A DNA stretch of 6,909 nt, from contig JAGHSL010000331.1 in NCBI GenBank assembly GCA_018065885.1, forward strand, positions 1 through 6,909, given 5' to 3'. This DNA comes from Candidatus Limimorpha equi. GTDB taxonomy: Bacteria > Bacteroidota > Bacteroidia > Bacteroidales > F082. This document shows positions 1 to 6,158 of the stretch, piece by piece. The notes beneath the pieces are model-generated. The model saw only the letters and a program-made list of their open reading frames with translations. It did not search any database and was not told the DNA's origin. Numbering within the stretch: position 1 is the stretch's first letter; every line of letters starts with the position of its first letter. The position numbers were made by a program, and so were the translations under genes.

Positions 1-1077
1 GACCGCGTGCAGGAAACGACGGATATTACCGATTTGCTTGTCAACGGCAATAATCTGGCGTTGATTTCGCCACGCCGTTACGGGAAAACGGACTTGTTGC
101 GTCATTGTTTCGCACAGGAAAAGGTCAAGGCTGACTATTATACGTTCATAGTTGATATCTATGCGACGAAATCGCTGGCCGATATGGTCAACAAATTGGG
201 AAAATCGATTTTGGAGGAACTGAAACCCAAAGGAAAACGTTCGTGGAGTGCTTTCCTGAATGTACTATCGTCGGTAAAGGCTGGTGTGGAGTATGATGCC
301 ATGGGGCAGCCTTCGTGGAATCTTTCTTTGGGGCAAATTCAGAATCCGTCCAACACTTTGGATGAGATTTTTCATTATTTGCAGCATGCCGACAAGCCTT
401 GCTTAGTGGCCATTGATGAATTTCAGCAGATTTTGAAATACGACGACAAGAACGTGGAAGCCACCTTGCGAACCTATATGCAGTATTGTTCGAATGCGCA
501 TTTTGTGTTTTCGGGTTCACAGCGCCATTTGATGGGAGGCATTTTCTCTTCGCCATCGCGCCCGTTTTATCAAAGCGTCACCATAATCAATTTACAGCCT
601 ATTCCAAAACAGAAATATGTCGATTTTTGTGTAAGCCATTTTGAATCGGCGGACAAAATTCTCGACAGGGAACTTGTGGAAGAGCTTTACGACCGTTTTG
701 ATGGCGGCACTTTCTACATGCAAAAGGTAATGAACGTGCTTTTTATGAAGACTAAAACGAAAGGGCATTGCACGTTGGCCGATTTGAAACCGGCCATTGA
801 CTATATCATCAATTTTACCGCGCCTACCTACGAAGATTTGATGTATCAGTTGCCCGACAAGCAAGGTCAGGTGCTGAAAGCAATCAGTGCCGATGGCAAC
901 GCCAAGCAAGTCATGTCGGGCGATTTCGCCAAGCGGCATGGTCTGGTTTCGGCCAGCTCGGTCAGCTCTGCCGTGAAAGCCTTGCTCGACAAGGATTTGA
1001 TAACCAATGACAAAGGTGTTTATCAGGTGTATGATAAGTTCTTTGACATTTGGATAAGAATGGGAGAGAAAGTATGA
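1..1077 (+). CDS. AAA/STAND-type ATPase of the archaeal ATPase family (5'-truncated by window edge)
   Basis: The reading frame is already open at base 1 (D-R-V-Q-E-T...). The GTG at 7 is therefore probably internal; relatives start with a segment ending in a 'FCDR.xE' type motif, so about 20-25 codons should lie upstream of the window. Numbering from base 1, a Walker A-like loop SPRRYGKT sits at residues 23-30 and a Walker B motif VAIDEF near 136-141. A sensor-like FSGSQ follows at about 170. The C-terminal third, from about residue 280, has a winged-helix look and ends with a YQVYDKFFDIWIR segment, a hallmark of the PF01637-like ATPases with a C-terminal DNA-binding-type domain. The family is common in Bacteroidota and archaea; its cellular role is mostly unknown, and suggestions include a regulatory switch or a mobile-element association. 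The gene overlaps the next start by ATGA, implying co-translation. Family assignment is secure; function is not. Confidence 0.85.
   Translation, partial: DRVQETTDITDLLVNGNNLALISPRRYGKTDLLRHCFAQEKVKADYYTFIVDIYATKSLADMVNKLGKSILEELKPKGKRSWSAFLNVLSSVKAGVEYDAMGQPSWNLSLGQIQNPSNTLDEIFHYLQHADKPCLVAIDEFQQILKYDDKNVEATLRTYMQYCSNAHFVFSGSQRHLMGGIFSSPSRPFYQSVTIINLQPIPKQKYVDFCVSHFESADKILDRELVEELYDRFDGGTFYMQKVMNVLFMKTKTKGHCTLADLKPAIDYIINFTAPTYEDLMYQLPDKQGQVLKAISADGNAKQVMSGDFAKRHGLVSASSVSSAVKALLDKDLITNDKGVYQVYDKFFDIWIRMGEKV
1062..1067 (+). promoter_or_regulatory. Possible ribosome binding site for the deacetylase-like gene
   Basis: GGGAGA lies inside the end of the ATPase gene, 6 bases before the ATG at 1074 and 9 before the ATG at 1077. 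It favours one of these starts over the in-frame TTG at 1050, which would lie upstream of this site. Confidence 0.45.
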
Positions 1078-1814
1078 TGGGAAATAAAGACTTCACATTA
1101 AAAAAATACCGTGAACTACTTGTGGCCTTGAAAGGTTATGGCGAAATCACTTTGCGCCATGACGTTGATTTGAAACCGCAGAACAGTTTGGCAACAGCGA
1201 AAATCGAGCATGAACTCGGTTGGAAAGCTGTTTATTATTTCCGTGCTGTTCCAGAAAGTTGGGACGAAAGCATCATCCGTGAAATTGCCGCTCTTGGTCA
1301 TGAAATCGGTTATCATTATGAGTCACTTACAACTTGCAATGGTGATGTTGATGCCGCTTATCGGGATTTTTGCACGAATCTTGAAAGACTTCGTGAGATT
1401 GTGTCTGTAAAGAGCATTTGTATGCATGGCAGCCCGAAATCGAAATGGGATAGCAAGGACATCTGGAAAAAATATGATTATCACCAACTTGGAATTGAGT
1501 TTGAGCCTTATTTTGATACTGATTTTTCCAAAACTTTTTATCTGACCGATACAGGTCGCCGTTGGGATGGCTACAAGGTAAGTGTGAGGGATAAAATTCC
1601 TGGTTTTCAGGATGAATGGGTTAAACAAGGCCTTGTGTTTCATTCAACTGACGATATTGTTCAGGCTGCTAATGCAGGCAAGTTACCGAAAAGAATCATG
1701 ATAACTACGCATCCGCAACGATGGACGGATAAACCTGCCGAATGGTTTAAGGAAATGATGCTCCAGAATGTGAAAAATGTGGTGAAGAAATTTATTGTGA
1801 ATAAAGTGCCGTAA
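1074..1814 (+). CDS. NodB-like polysaccharide deacetylase-fold protein
   Basis: A protein of 246 residues resembling the Bacteroidota polysaccharide deacetylase family (carbohydrate esterase 4-like fold), metal-dependent enzymes that remove acetyl groups from sugar polymers. Motif 1 is RHDVD at residues 28-32, with D30/D32 as candidate catalytic and metal ligands. Motif 2 is HEIGYH at 76-81, with H76 and H81 as candidate metal ligands. Further conserved-looking blocks are CMHGSP (116-121), LTDTGRRWDG (157-166), FHSTDD (189-194) and THPQRW (212-217). There is no signal peptide, so a cytoplasmic location and a soluble precursor substrate are possible. The start is placed at the double ATG 1074/1077 because it overlaps the ATPase stop and has a purine-rich site upstream; a TTG at 1050 is less likely. 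Relatives as I recall them have a longer stretch before RHDVD, so the N-terminus looks shortened. The fold is clear, but substrate and activity are inferred. Confidence 0.8.
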   Translation: MMGNKDFTLKKYRELLVALKGYGEITLRHDVDLKPQNSLATAKIEHELGWKAVYYFRAVPESWDESIIREIAALGHEIGYHYESLTTCNGDVDAAYRDFCTNLERLREIVSVKSICMHGSPKSKWDSKDIWKKYDYHQLGIEFEPYFDTDFSKTFYLTDTGRRWDGYKVSVRDKIPGFQDEWVKQGLVFHSTDDIVQAANAGKLPKRIMITTHPQRWTDKPAEWFKEMMLQNVKNVVKKFIVNKVP

Positions 1815-1835
1815 AAACGAAGACTTGTCGTTTTT
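1813..1835 (+). terminator. Weak intrinsic terminator after the deacetylase-like gene
   Basis: AAAAACGA (1813-1820) pairs perfectly with TCGTTTTT (1828-1835) around a 7-base loop, and the T-run continues to 1837. The stem has only two G-C pairs and overlaps the stop codon, so termination is probably inefficient. Confidence 0.4.
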
Positions 1836-1840
1836 TTATT

Positions 1841-1848
1841 TACTTTTG
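1841..1848 (+). promoter_or_regulatory. Bacteroidota-type promoter -7 element for the export operon
   Basis: TACTTTTG matches the Bacteroidota sigma-ABfr -7 consensus TAnnTTTG exactly, 36 bases before the ATG at 1885. Transcription would start around 1855, giving a leader of about 30 bases. A TTG at 1825-1827 lies closer than the usual -33 spacing, so the upstream element is poor or absent. The position between a hairpin and the first export gene supports a real promoter. Confidence 0.6.
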
Positions 1849-1884
1849 CACCTAATTTGAAAACAAGTTTAAATCAATAACTAT

Positions 1885-2685
1885 ATGAAAACACTTAAAG
1901 TTTTGTTTTTGTTCGTAGTAACAGTTTTGATGGCAAGTTCATGTGTCTCCACTAGAAATGTCCGTTATCTGCAAGATATGCAGGCGTTTGGCGAAGTGGA
2001 CGTGAATGGAAAATTTGAGGCTAAAATCAGCCCGTCGGATGAGTTGCGCATTTTTGTGCTTCCGAATGGCGATAAGGAAGAACGTGAGTTGATAGAACCG
2101 TTCAATGTATATGGTAATAGTACTAATATGAATAATTCCAATTATACTTTAGGCTATTTGGTTGATGTTGAGGGAAATATACAGTTCCCGGTTTTGGGAA
2201 AGATGAATGTGGCGGGTAAGACATGCCGTGAGTTGCGTGATACCATCGAATATCGTTTGAAGAATGAAGGCTATTTGAGCGACCCGCTTGTTGATGTGCG
2301 TATTACGAATTTCAAGATTTATTTCTTGGGTAGCAATGGCGGAAGGGCGATAACGATAAATAACGAAAGATCCACTTTCTTGGAAGCCCTTGCATTGGCT
2401 GGCGACCTGAGCCTCTACACCGACAGAAGGCGAATCGGCGTGATTCGTGAAAAAGAAGGAAAGATGGTCATCCATTACATGGATCCCCGGTCATCTGACA
2501 TTTTCGACGATGAGTTTTTCCTGTTGCAACAAAACGATATTATCCTTACCGAAGCTATGAGTTACGTCTACTTTAAGGAATGGATGGCGAATTTAGGCGT
2601 CGTCTTGACTCCTTTGACCACTGCGGCTTCTGTCTTGGCTGTGATTATTGCAATCAAGGCAAATATGGGTCAATTGAAAGATTAA
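1885..2685 (+). CDS. wza: Outer-membrane polysaccharide export lipoprotein (OPX, Wza-like)
   Basis: A 266-residue lipoprotein of the polysaccharide export family, which forms the periplasmic and outer-membrane channel for capsule or exopolysaccharide. Residues 1-19 are a lipoprotein signal peptide (K2/K5, a hydrophobic core, then MASSC), and C20 is the predicted acylated cysteine. The Poly_export domain begins near 45 (KISPSDELRIFV) and includes the GYLVDVEGNIQFPVLG block near 90-108. An SLBB-like segment follows from about 147 (YFLGSNGG..., with EALALAGDLSLY near 168-179). A hydrophobic stretch at 236-257 near the C-terminus is a candidate outer-membrane or pore helix. The protein is much shorter than E. 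coli Wza (about 380), as is usual for the Bacteroidota version. It is the first gene after the promoter at 1841; no clear Shine-Dalgarno is visible, which is normal for the phylum. The next gene follows after 34 bases. The symbol is by analogy with Wza. Confidence 0.88.
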   Translation: MKTLKVLFLFVVTVLMASSCVSTRNVRYLQDMQAFGEVDVNGKFEAKISPSDELRIFVLPNGDKEERELIEPFNVYGNSTNMNNSNYTLGYLVDVEGNIQFPVLGKMNVAGKTCRELRDTIEYRLKNEGYLSDPLVDVRITNFKIYFLGSNGGRAITINNERSTFLEALALAGDLSLYTDRRRIGVIREKEGKMVIHYMDPRSSDIFDDEFFLLQQNDIILTEAMSYVYFKEWMANLGVVLTPLTTAASVLAVIIAIKANMGQLKD

Positions 2686-2719
2686 GATAAATATGTTTTT
2701 TCTATAAAATTTTGGTGAA

Positions 2720-5284
2720 ATGACAAATATTCCTGTACAAAACAATGACCTGTCTTTTTTGGAGGACGATGAGAAACAGGCTCTCCATATCAAGGATATA
2801 TTGTTTGTGATTTTAAGGAACCTGCATTGGTTCATATTGGGAGGACTGATAGGAGGTGGGCTGGCATATTGGAAGGTTAATGGCGAGGAACGTGTGTATT
2901 CCAGTTCGGCATCCATTATGGTAAAGACAGCGTCCGATGCGGGAAGTGAGTCTTTTCGTTCATCCTCATTAATGAACCAAATGTTGCGAAACGAAGGCAT
3001 GATAAGTACAATCAACAATGAGATTATCATTCTTAAATCGGCAACGTTGATGGATTCGGTTGTGAGAAATTTGAGGTTGAATGTGGATTATTCCTATAAG
3101 ACGAAAATTGCAAAACGTAATAGGGTGCTTTATCAAGACGCTCCCGTTTCCATCAGCATTGAGAATCTGGATGAAAACGGATCCTATGCTTTCGTGTTAA
3201 CGCCAAAGGATGAAGAAAGTGTAAAGATTTCGGAGTTAAGCGAGAACCCGCAATGGGAAAATGTGGTGAAGTTAGGCGAAAAGGTGACTATGCCATTCGG
3301 AATCATGACAATTACGGAAAGATGGAATTTCAAGAACATGTTAGGCGATCCTGTCATCGTCAGAATCAGGCCTGTTAGAGTTGTTTCTGAGGCTATGCGC
3401 CGCCGGCTCGCTGTGGTTCGGGAAGATGAGAAAAACTCGGTTTTGCTTTTGAGTTATTCTGATCATTCAGCCGCCCGTGCCGCTGATGTGTTGAATACAT
3501 TGATCACTGTATATAATGAGGATGCCATTGCTGATCAGGAACGGATGCTTAATTATTCATACAAATTCATCAATGGACGTATTTCGCAGCTTTATGGTGA
3601 TTTGGATTCCTTGCAGGAACAGGTCGTTGGCTTTAAGGTCGCTAATGTGTTGGTCGATACAAAATCCTTGGGTGAAGCTGAATTGGCGACACGCTCAGCT
3701 TCTACTGCCGAGGTGAAGGCTTTGCGAGCTCAATTGTCCAGAATAACTTACATGCTTCAAACTGTCAGCTCTGCTTCTGATGATTCTGCATTGCCAATCA
3801 TGTCAGGCCTCGGGACCGAAGTATCAACTTTGATAACTAAATATAATGCCGATGCCCAGAAGCTCAAGAAGTATAGAGAGTCGGGTGTTACAGAAAACCC
3901 AGCTGCAAGAAAATTGGCTGTAGATCAGCCCGCAGCTCTTATGAACATAATTGCGATACTGAGAAGTGATCAGGAGGCTTTACAAAGTCAAATTAGTTTA
4001 GCAGAGAGGGAAGGACATGTCGCTACTTCAAGGATACAATCCGTACCGCAAAAGCAAGTGCATATCGGCTCCGTGGAAGATATGTTGAAAATCAGGCAGC
4101 AACTTTATCTGACATTGCTCACCAAGCGCGAGGAATTGCTGCTCAATCGTCCGAAGTTTGAAGGTACGGCAAAGGTTATAGATGCGGCTCAGATTAATAA
4201 TGTTCCTGTGTCTCCAAATCCAAAGAAGAGGGTCACTTCCGGATTGCTGATTGGCTTATTGATACCAGGTGTCATAATCTTGATGATTCGCTTCCTTGAT
4301 ACGGCAGTTCATTTTAGCGCTGATGTCGAAAAAGTTACAAAAACTCCGTTCCTTGGTGAGATTCCTTATAAGGATGACATTGCCGAACATGCAGTAGTGG
4401 TGAAGGAAAACGGCAGGGATTCGGTATCAGAGGCGTTCAGGTTGGTGAGATCCAATTTGGAATACATGCGAAATAGGGAAAGTGATAGTCAGGTCGTATT
4501 GTTCACCTCTTTCATGGTATCGTCGGGAAAGACTTTCGTTTCTTCCAATTTGGCCATCAGTTTTGCACTTGGAAATAAGAAAGTGGTTTTGGTTGACCTT
4601 GATATCCGTAAAGGAACCATGAATAAGGTGTTTGGACTCAAGGCAAAATTTGGCGTGTCAAATTATCTTTCCGGAAAGATTGATGATGTTGAGGAAATCA
4701 TCCACCATGATTTCACTGCTAAGAACATGGATTTGATTTTTGCAGGGCCAGTTCCTCCAAATCCAGCCGAATTGCTGATGAGTGACCGCTTGGAGCAAAT
4801 GGTGAATTATTTGCGTCAGCATTATGATTATGTGTTTTTAGACAATGTTCCTCTTGGCGTGGTTGCCGATGCCGATATCGTTAAACGTGTCGCTGACATT
4901 ACCTTGTTCGTAATCAGAGCAGGAAAGACCGATAAGCGTTTGTTGAATGAGATCGATAAGCTTTATAAAAACGATAAGTTCCCGAATTTGGCTCTTGTGC
5001 TTAATTCTGTCAAGTTTAAGAAACAAAAGGGTTATGGCTATGGTTATGGCTACGGTTACGGTTATGGCTACGGCTACGGCTACGGTTACGGTTACGGTTA
5101 TGGTTACGGCTACGGTTATGGCTATGGTAATGAAGATGACACTGATTCAAAGCACCGTCATCACCATCACCACCACCACCACCATCATCATCGTAGTGTT
5201 TTACAAAAAATCGGGGATTTCTTCCAAGATATAATCTATTTTTTCCAAGAAAAATTGAGTAAGAACTCAGCTGATAAGGATTGA
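2720..5284 (+). CDS. wzc: Polysaccharide co-polymerase / tyrosine autokinase (Wzc-like BY-kinase)
   Basis: An 854-residue inner-membrane protein fusing a Wzz-type chain-length domain to a bacterial tyrosine kinase. TM1 is at about 32-51. A long periplasmic region follows with helical, coiled-coil-prone segments (about 270-490) and a GNVR-like block near 455-475. A proline-rich VPVSPNPKKR then leads into TM2 at about 507-524. The cytoplasmic kinase has Walker A at 601-605 (SSGKT, K604), Walker A' DLDIR at 626-630, and Walker B VFLDNVP with D708. The usual Pro-Gly of Walker A is replaced (MVSSGKT), while the Lys and Thr are kept. The tail from 771 is exceptional: 16 Gly-Tyr dipeptides (771-803), acidic linker, HR plus 11 His (814-824), then an aromatic helix (826-854). 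Family knowledge says the tyrosine tail is trans-autophosphorylated and that the cycle controls polymer assembly. The gene sits between its expected partners, the OPX lipoprotein and the phosphatase. The start has only a weak GGTG upstream (2713-2716). The symbol is by analogy. Confidence 0.92.
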   Translation: MTNIPVQNNDLSFLEDDEKQALHIKDILFVILRNLHWFILGGLIGGGLAYWKVNGEERVYSSSASIMVKTASDAGSESFRSSSLMNQMLRNEGMISTINNEIIILKSATLMDSVVRNLRLNVDYSYKTKIAKRNRVLYQDAPVSISIENLDENGSYAFVLTPKDEESVKISELSENPQWENVVKLGEKVTMPFGIMTITERWNFKNMLGDPVIVRIRPVRVVSEAMRRRLAVVREDEKNSVLLLSYSDHSAARAADVLNTLITVYNEDAIADQERMLNYSYKFINGRISQLYGDLDSLQEQVVGFKVANVLVDTKSLGEAELATRSASTAEVKALRAQLSRITYMLQTVSSASDDSALPIMSGLGTEVSTLITKYNADAQKLKKYRESGVTENPAARKLAVDQPAALMNIIAILRSDQEALQSQISLAEREGHVATSRIQSVPQKQVHIGSVEDMLKIRQQLYLTLLTKREELLLNRPKFEGTAKVIDAAQINNVPVSPNPKKRVTSGLLIGLLIPGVIILMIRFLDTAVHFSADVEKVTKTPFLGEIPYKDDIAEHAVVVKENGRDSVSEAFRLVRSNLEYMRNRESDSQVVLFTSFMVSSGKTFVSSNLAISFALGNKKVVLVDLDIRKGTMNKVFGLKAKFGVSNYLSGKIDDVEEIIHHDFTAKNMDLIFAGPVPPNPAELLMSDRLEQMVNYLRQHYDYVFLDNVPLGVVADADIVKRVADITLFVIRAGKTDKRLLNEIDKLYKNDKFPNLALVLNSVKFKKQKGYGYGYGYGYGYGYGYGYGYGYGYGYGYGYGYGNEDDTDSKHRHHHHHHHHHHHRSVLQKIGDFFQDIIYFFQEKLSKNSADKD
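5030..5128 (+). repeat. In-frame hexamer repeat GGYTAY x16 encoding (Gly-Tyr)16-Gly
   Basis: Sixteen uninterrupted units of GG[T/C]TA[T/C] run from 5030 to 5125, followed by one more GGT. They encode residues 771-803 of the tyrosine kinase. Units are mixed (TAT and TAC, GGT and GGC) with no fixed order, so the peptide is more uniform than the DNA. Any gain or loss of a unit keeps the reading frame. Confidence 0.97.
5159..5191 (+). repeat. In-frame CAY x11 tract encoding poly-histidine
   Basis: Eleven consecutive histidine codons, CAT and CAC mixed with five CAC in a row in the middle, encode residues 814-824. They are preceded by CAC CGT (His-Arg) and followed by CGT (Arg). Unit changes of 3 bases would preserve the frame. 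Confidence 0.97.
5276..5280 (+). promoter_or_regulatory. Shine-Dalgarno-like site deciding the phosphatase start
   Basis: AAGGA lies in the last codons of the kinase gene, 9 bases before the ATG at 5290. An in-frame TTG at 5281 would directly abut the site, so ATG 5290 is preferred. Confidence 0.5.
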
Positions 5285-5289
5285 TAATT

Positions 5290-6015
5290 ATGTTGAATTT
5301 CTTTATGAAGTCGCTCCCTAATGATTTCTTTCAAGGAGCTTGTGATATTCACTCTCATATTCTGCCAGGAGTCGATGATGGTTTTCAATCGGAGGCAGAT
5401 TCAGTCGAGGCTTTGCATTATTTGGAGCAATTAGGTTTTGCAAAGATGTGCCTTACGCCTCATTTTATGAAGCAGTATGATAACGATAAAGAAAAAATAG
5501 TTCCTCGTTTTGAAGCTTTTCAGAACAAAGTTAGTAATAAATGCAAGATCCAGTTGCGCTTAGGCGCCGAGCACATGCTCGATTCAGATTTTCCTGAACA
5601 TTTCAAGCGTGGATTCCTGACCATCGATAGTGAGAAGAGTCTTGTTTTGTGTGAGACCTCATATCTGATGTGTGAACCGAACACAACGGTAATGTTGTAT
5701 GACATCATGTTGGATGGCTATACACCTGTCATTGCTCACCCTGAGCGTTACCAGTATGCATCAAAACAGCATTATGAGAGATGGAAAGACAAGGGGTATT
5801 TGTATCAGCTGAATTTGCTCTCCTTGACAGGGGCTTATGGTGAACCGGCTATGGTAAAATCGCATCACATGTTACGTGACGGGATGTATGATTATGTTGG
5901 CACCGACTTGCATAGGCTGGACAATTTCAGAAATTATTTGTCAAGACTTAGACTTTCAACTAAAGAGATTGATGCTTTGCATCTTCTTTTTGAAAACAAT
6001 GCTAAATTGTTCTGA
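5290..6015 (+). CDS. cpsB: PHP-family tyrosine-protein phosphatase (CpsB/CapC/YwqE-like)
   Basis: A 241-residue cytoplasmic, metal-dependent phosphotyrosine phosphatase of the PHP superfamily, expected to dephosphorylate the tail of the adjacent kinase. All the usual metal-site blocks are visible: HSHILPGVDDG with H21, H23 and D29/D30; TPH with H58; GAEH with E94 and H95; IAHPERY with H150; and GTDLHR with D206 and H208. The length and the NNAKLF ending fit the family. The start is taken at ATG 5290, five bases after the kinase stop, because of the AAGGA at 5276-5280; ATG 5305 is a second possibility. Tight spacing to the kinase and a terminator just downstream make it the last gene of the export operon. 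No key residue appears lost, so it is probably active. Symbol names vary (cpsB, capC, ywqE, wzb-equivalent). Confidence 0.9.
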   Translation: MLNFFMKSLPNDFFQGACDIHSHILPGVDDGFQSEADSVEALHYLEQLGFAKMCLTPHFMKQYDNDKEKIVPRFEAFQNKVSNKCKIQLRLGAEHMLDSDFPEHFKRGFLTIDSEKSLVLCETSYLMCEPNTTVMLYDIMLDGYTPVIAHPERYQYASKQHYERWKDKGYLYQLNLLSLTGAYGEPAMVKSHHMLRDGMYDYVGTDLHRLDNFRNYLSRLRLSTKEIDALHLLFENNAKLF

Positions 6016-6035
6016 ATCCTGAATGGCAGGAAAAC

Positions 6036-6071
6036 AAAAAATCCCGATGAAATCTTTCATCGGGATTTTTT
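6036..6071. terminator. Strong, probably bidirectional intrinsic terminator
   Basis: A perfect 16-bp stem (6036-6051 with 6056-6071) has core ATCCCGATGA/TCATCGGGAT and a 4-base loop, ATCT. It is flanked by an A-run on the left and a T-run on the right that continues as TGTTTTT. On either strand the hairpin is therefore followed by U-rich RNA. It lies 20 bases past the phosphatase stop and 87 bases beyond the end of the convergent minus-strand gene, so it can serve both. The rest of the intergenic stretch (6072-6158) shows nothing I can name. Confidence 0.92.
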
Positions 6072-6158
6072 GTTTTTACTATAAGTCAGTCAATTAGTTC
6101 CTTGAATTTTAAAGATTGCAGATTCTTTGACACTTTAATTGAAACCGTCGTCTGAAAA

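Noticed and set aside
188..939. Minus-strand open frames opposite the ATPase (188-556 and 592-939)
   Set aside because: No recognisable domains; the plus-strand frame encodes a full, motif-bearing ATPase over the same bases.
1853..1859. Second promoter -7 element TAATTTG
   Set aside because: It is one base short of the TAnnTTTG spacing, while TACTTTTG at 1841-1848 fits exactly.
2593..3030. Minus-strand open frame spanning the OPX-kinase junction
   Set aside because: No family resemblance; it covers the well-supported end of the OPX gene and start of the kinase on the plus strand.
5030..5191. Possible CRISPR array or other spaced repeat
   Set aside because: Units are 6 and 3 bases, contiguous, without spacers, and lie in frame within a recognised gene.
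5159..5191. Poly-His as an engineered affinity tag or vector contamination
   Set aside because: It lies inside a native gene, is followed by 30 further coding residues, uses mixed CAT/CAC codons, and is directly followed by the expected phosphatase gene.
4947..5234. Open frame overlapping the kinase tail, rich in Met-Ala-Thr-Val and poly-Thr
   Set aside because: It is an out-of-frame reading of the GGYTAY and CAY repeats. Repeats lack stops in several frames, and the kinase frame is clearly the real one.
6105..6132. Second hairpin, AAAGAT...ATTCTTT, in the intergenic stretch
   Set aside because: The pairing is imperfect, AT-only and short; the strong hairpin at 6036-6071 already explains termination on both strands.
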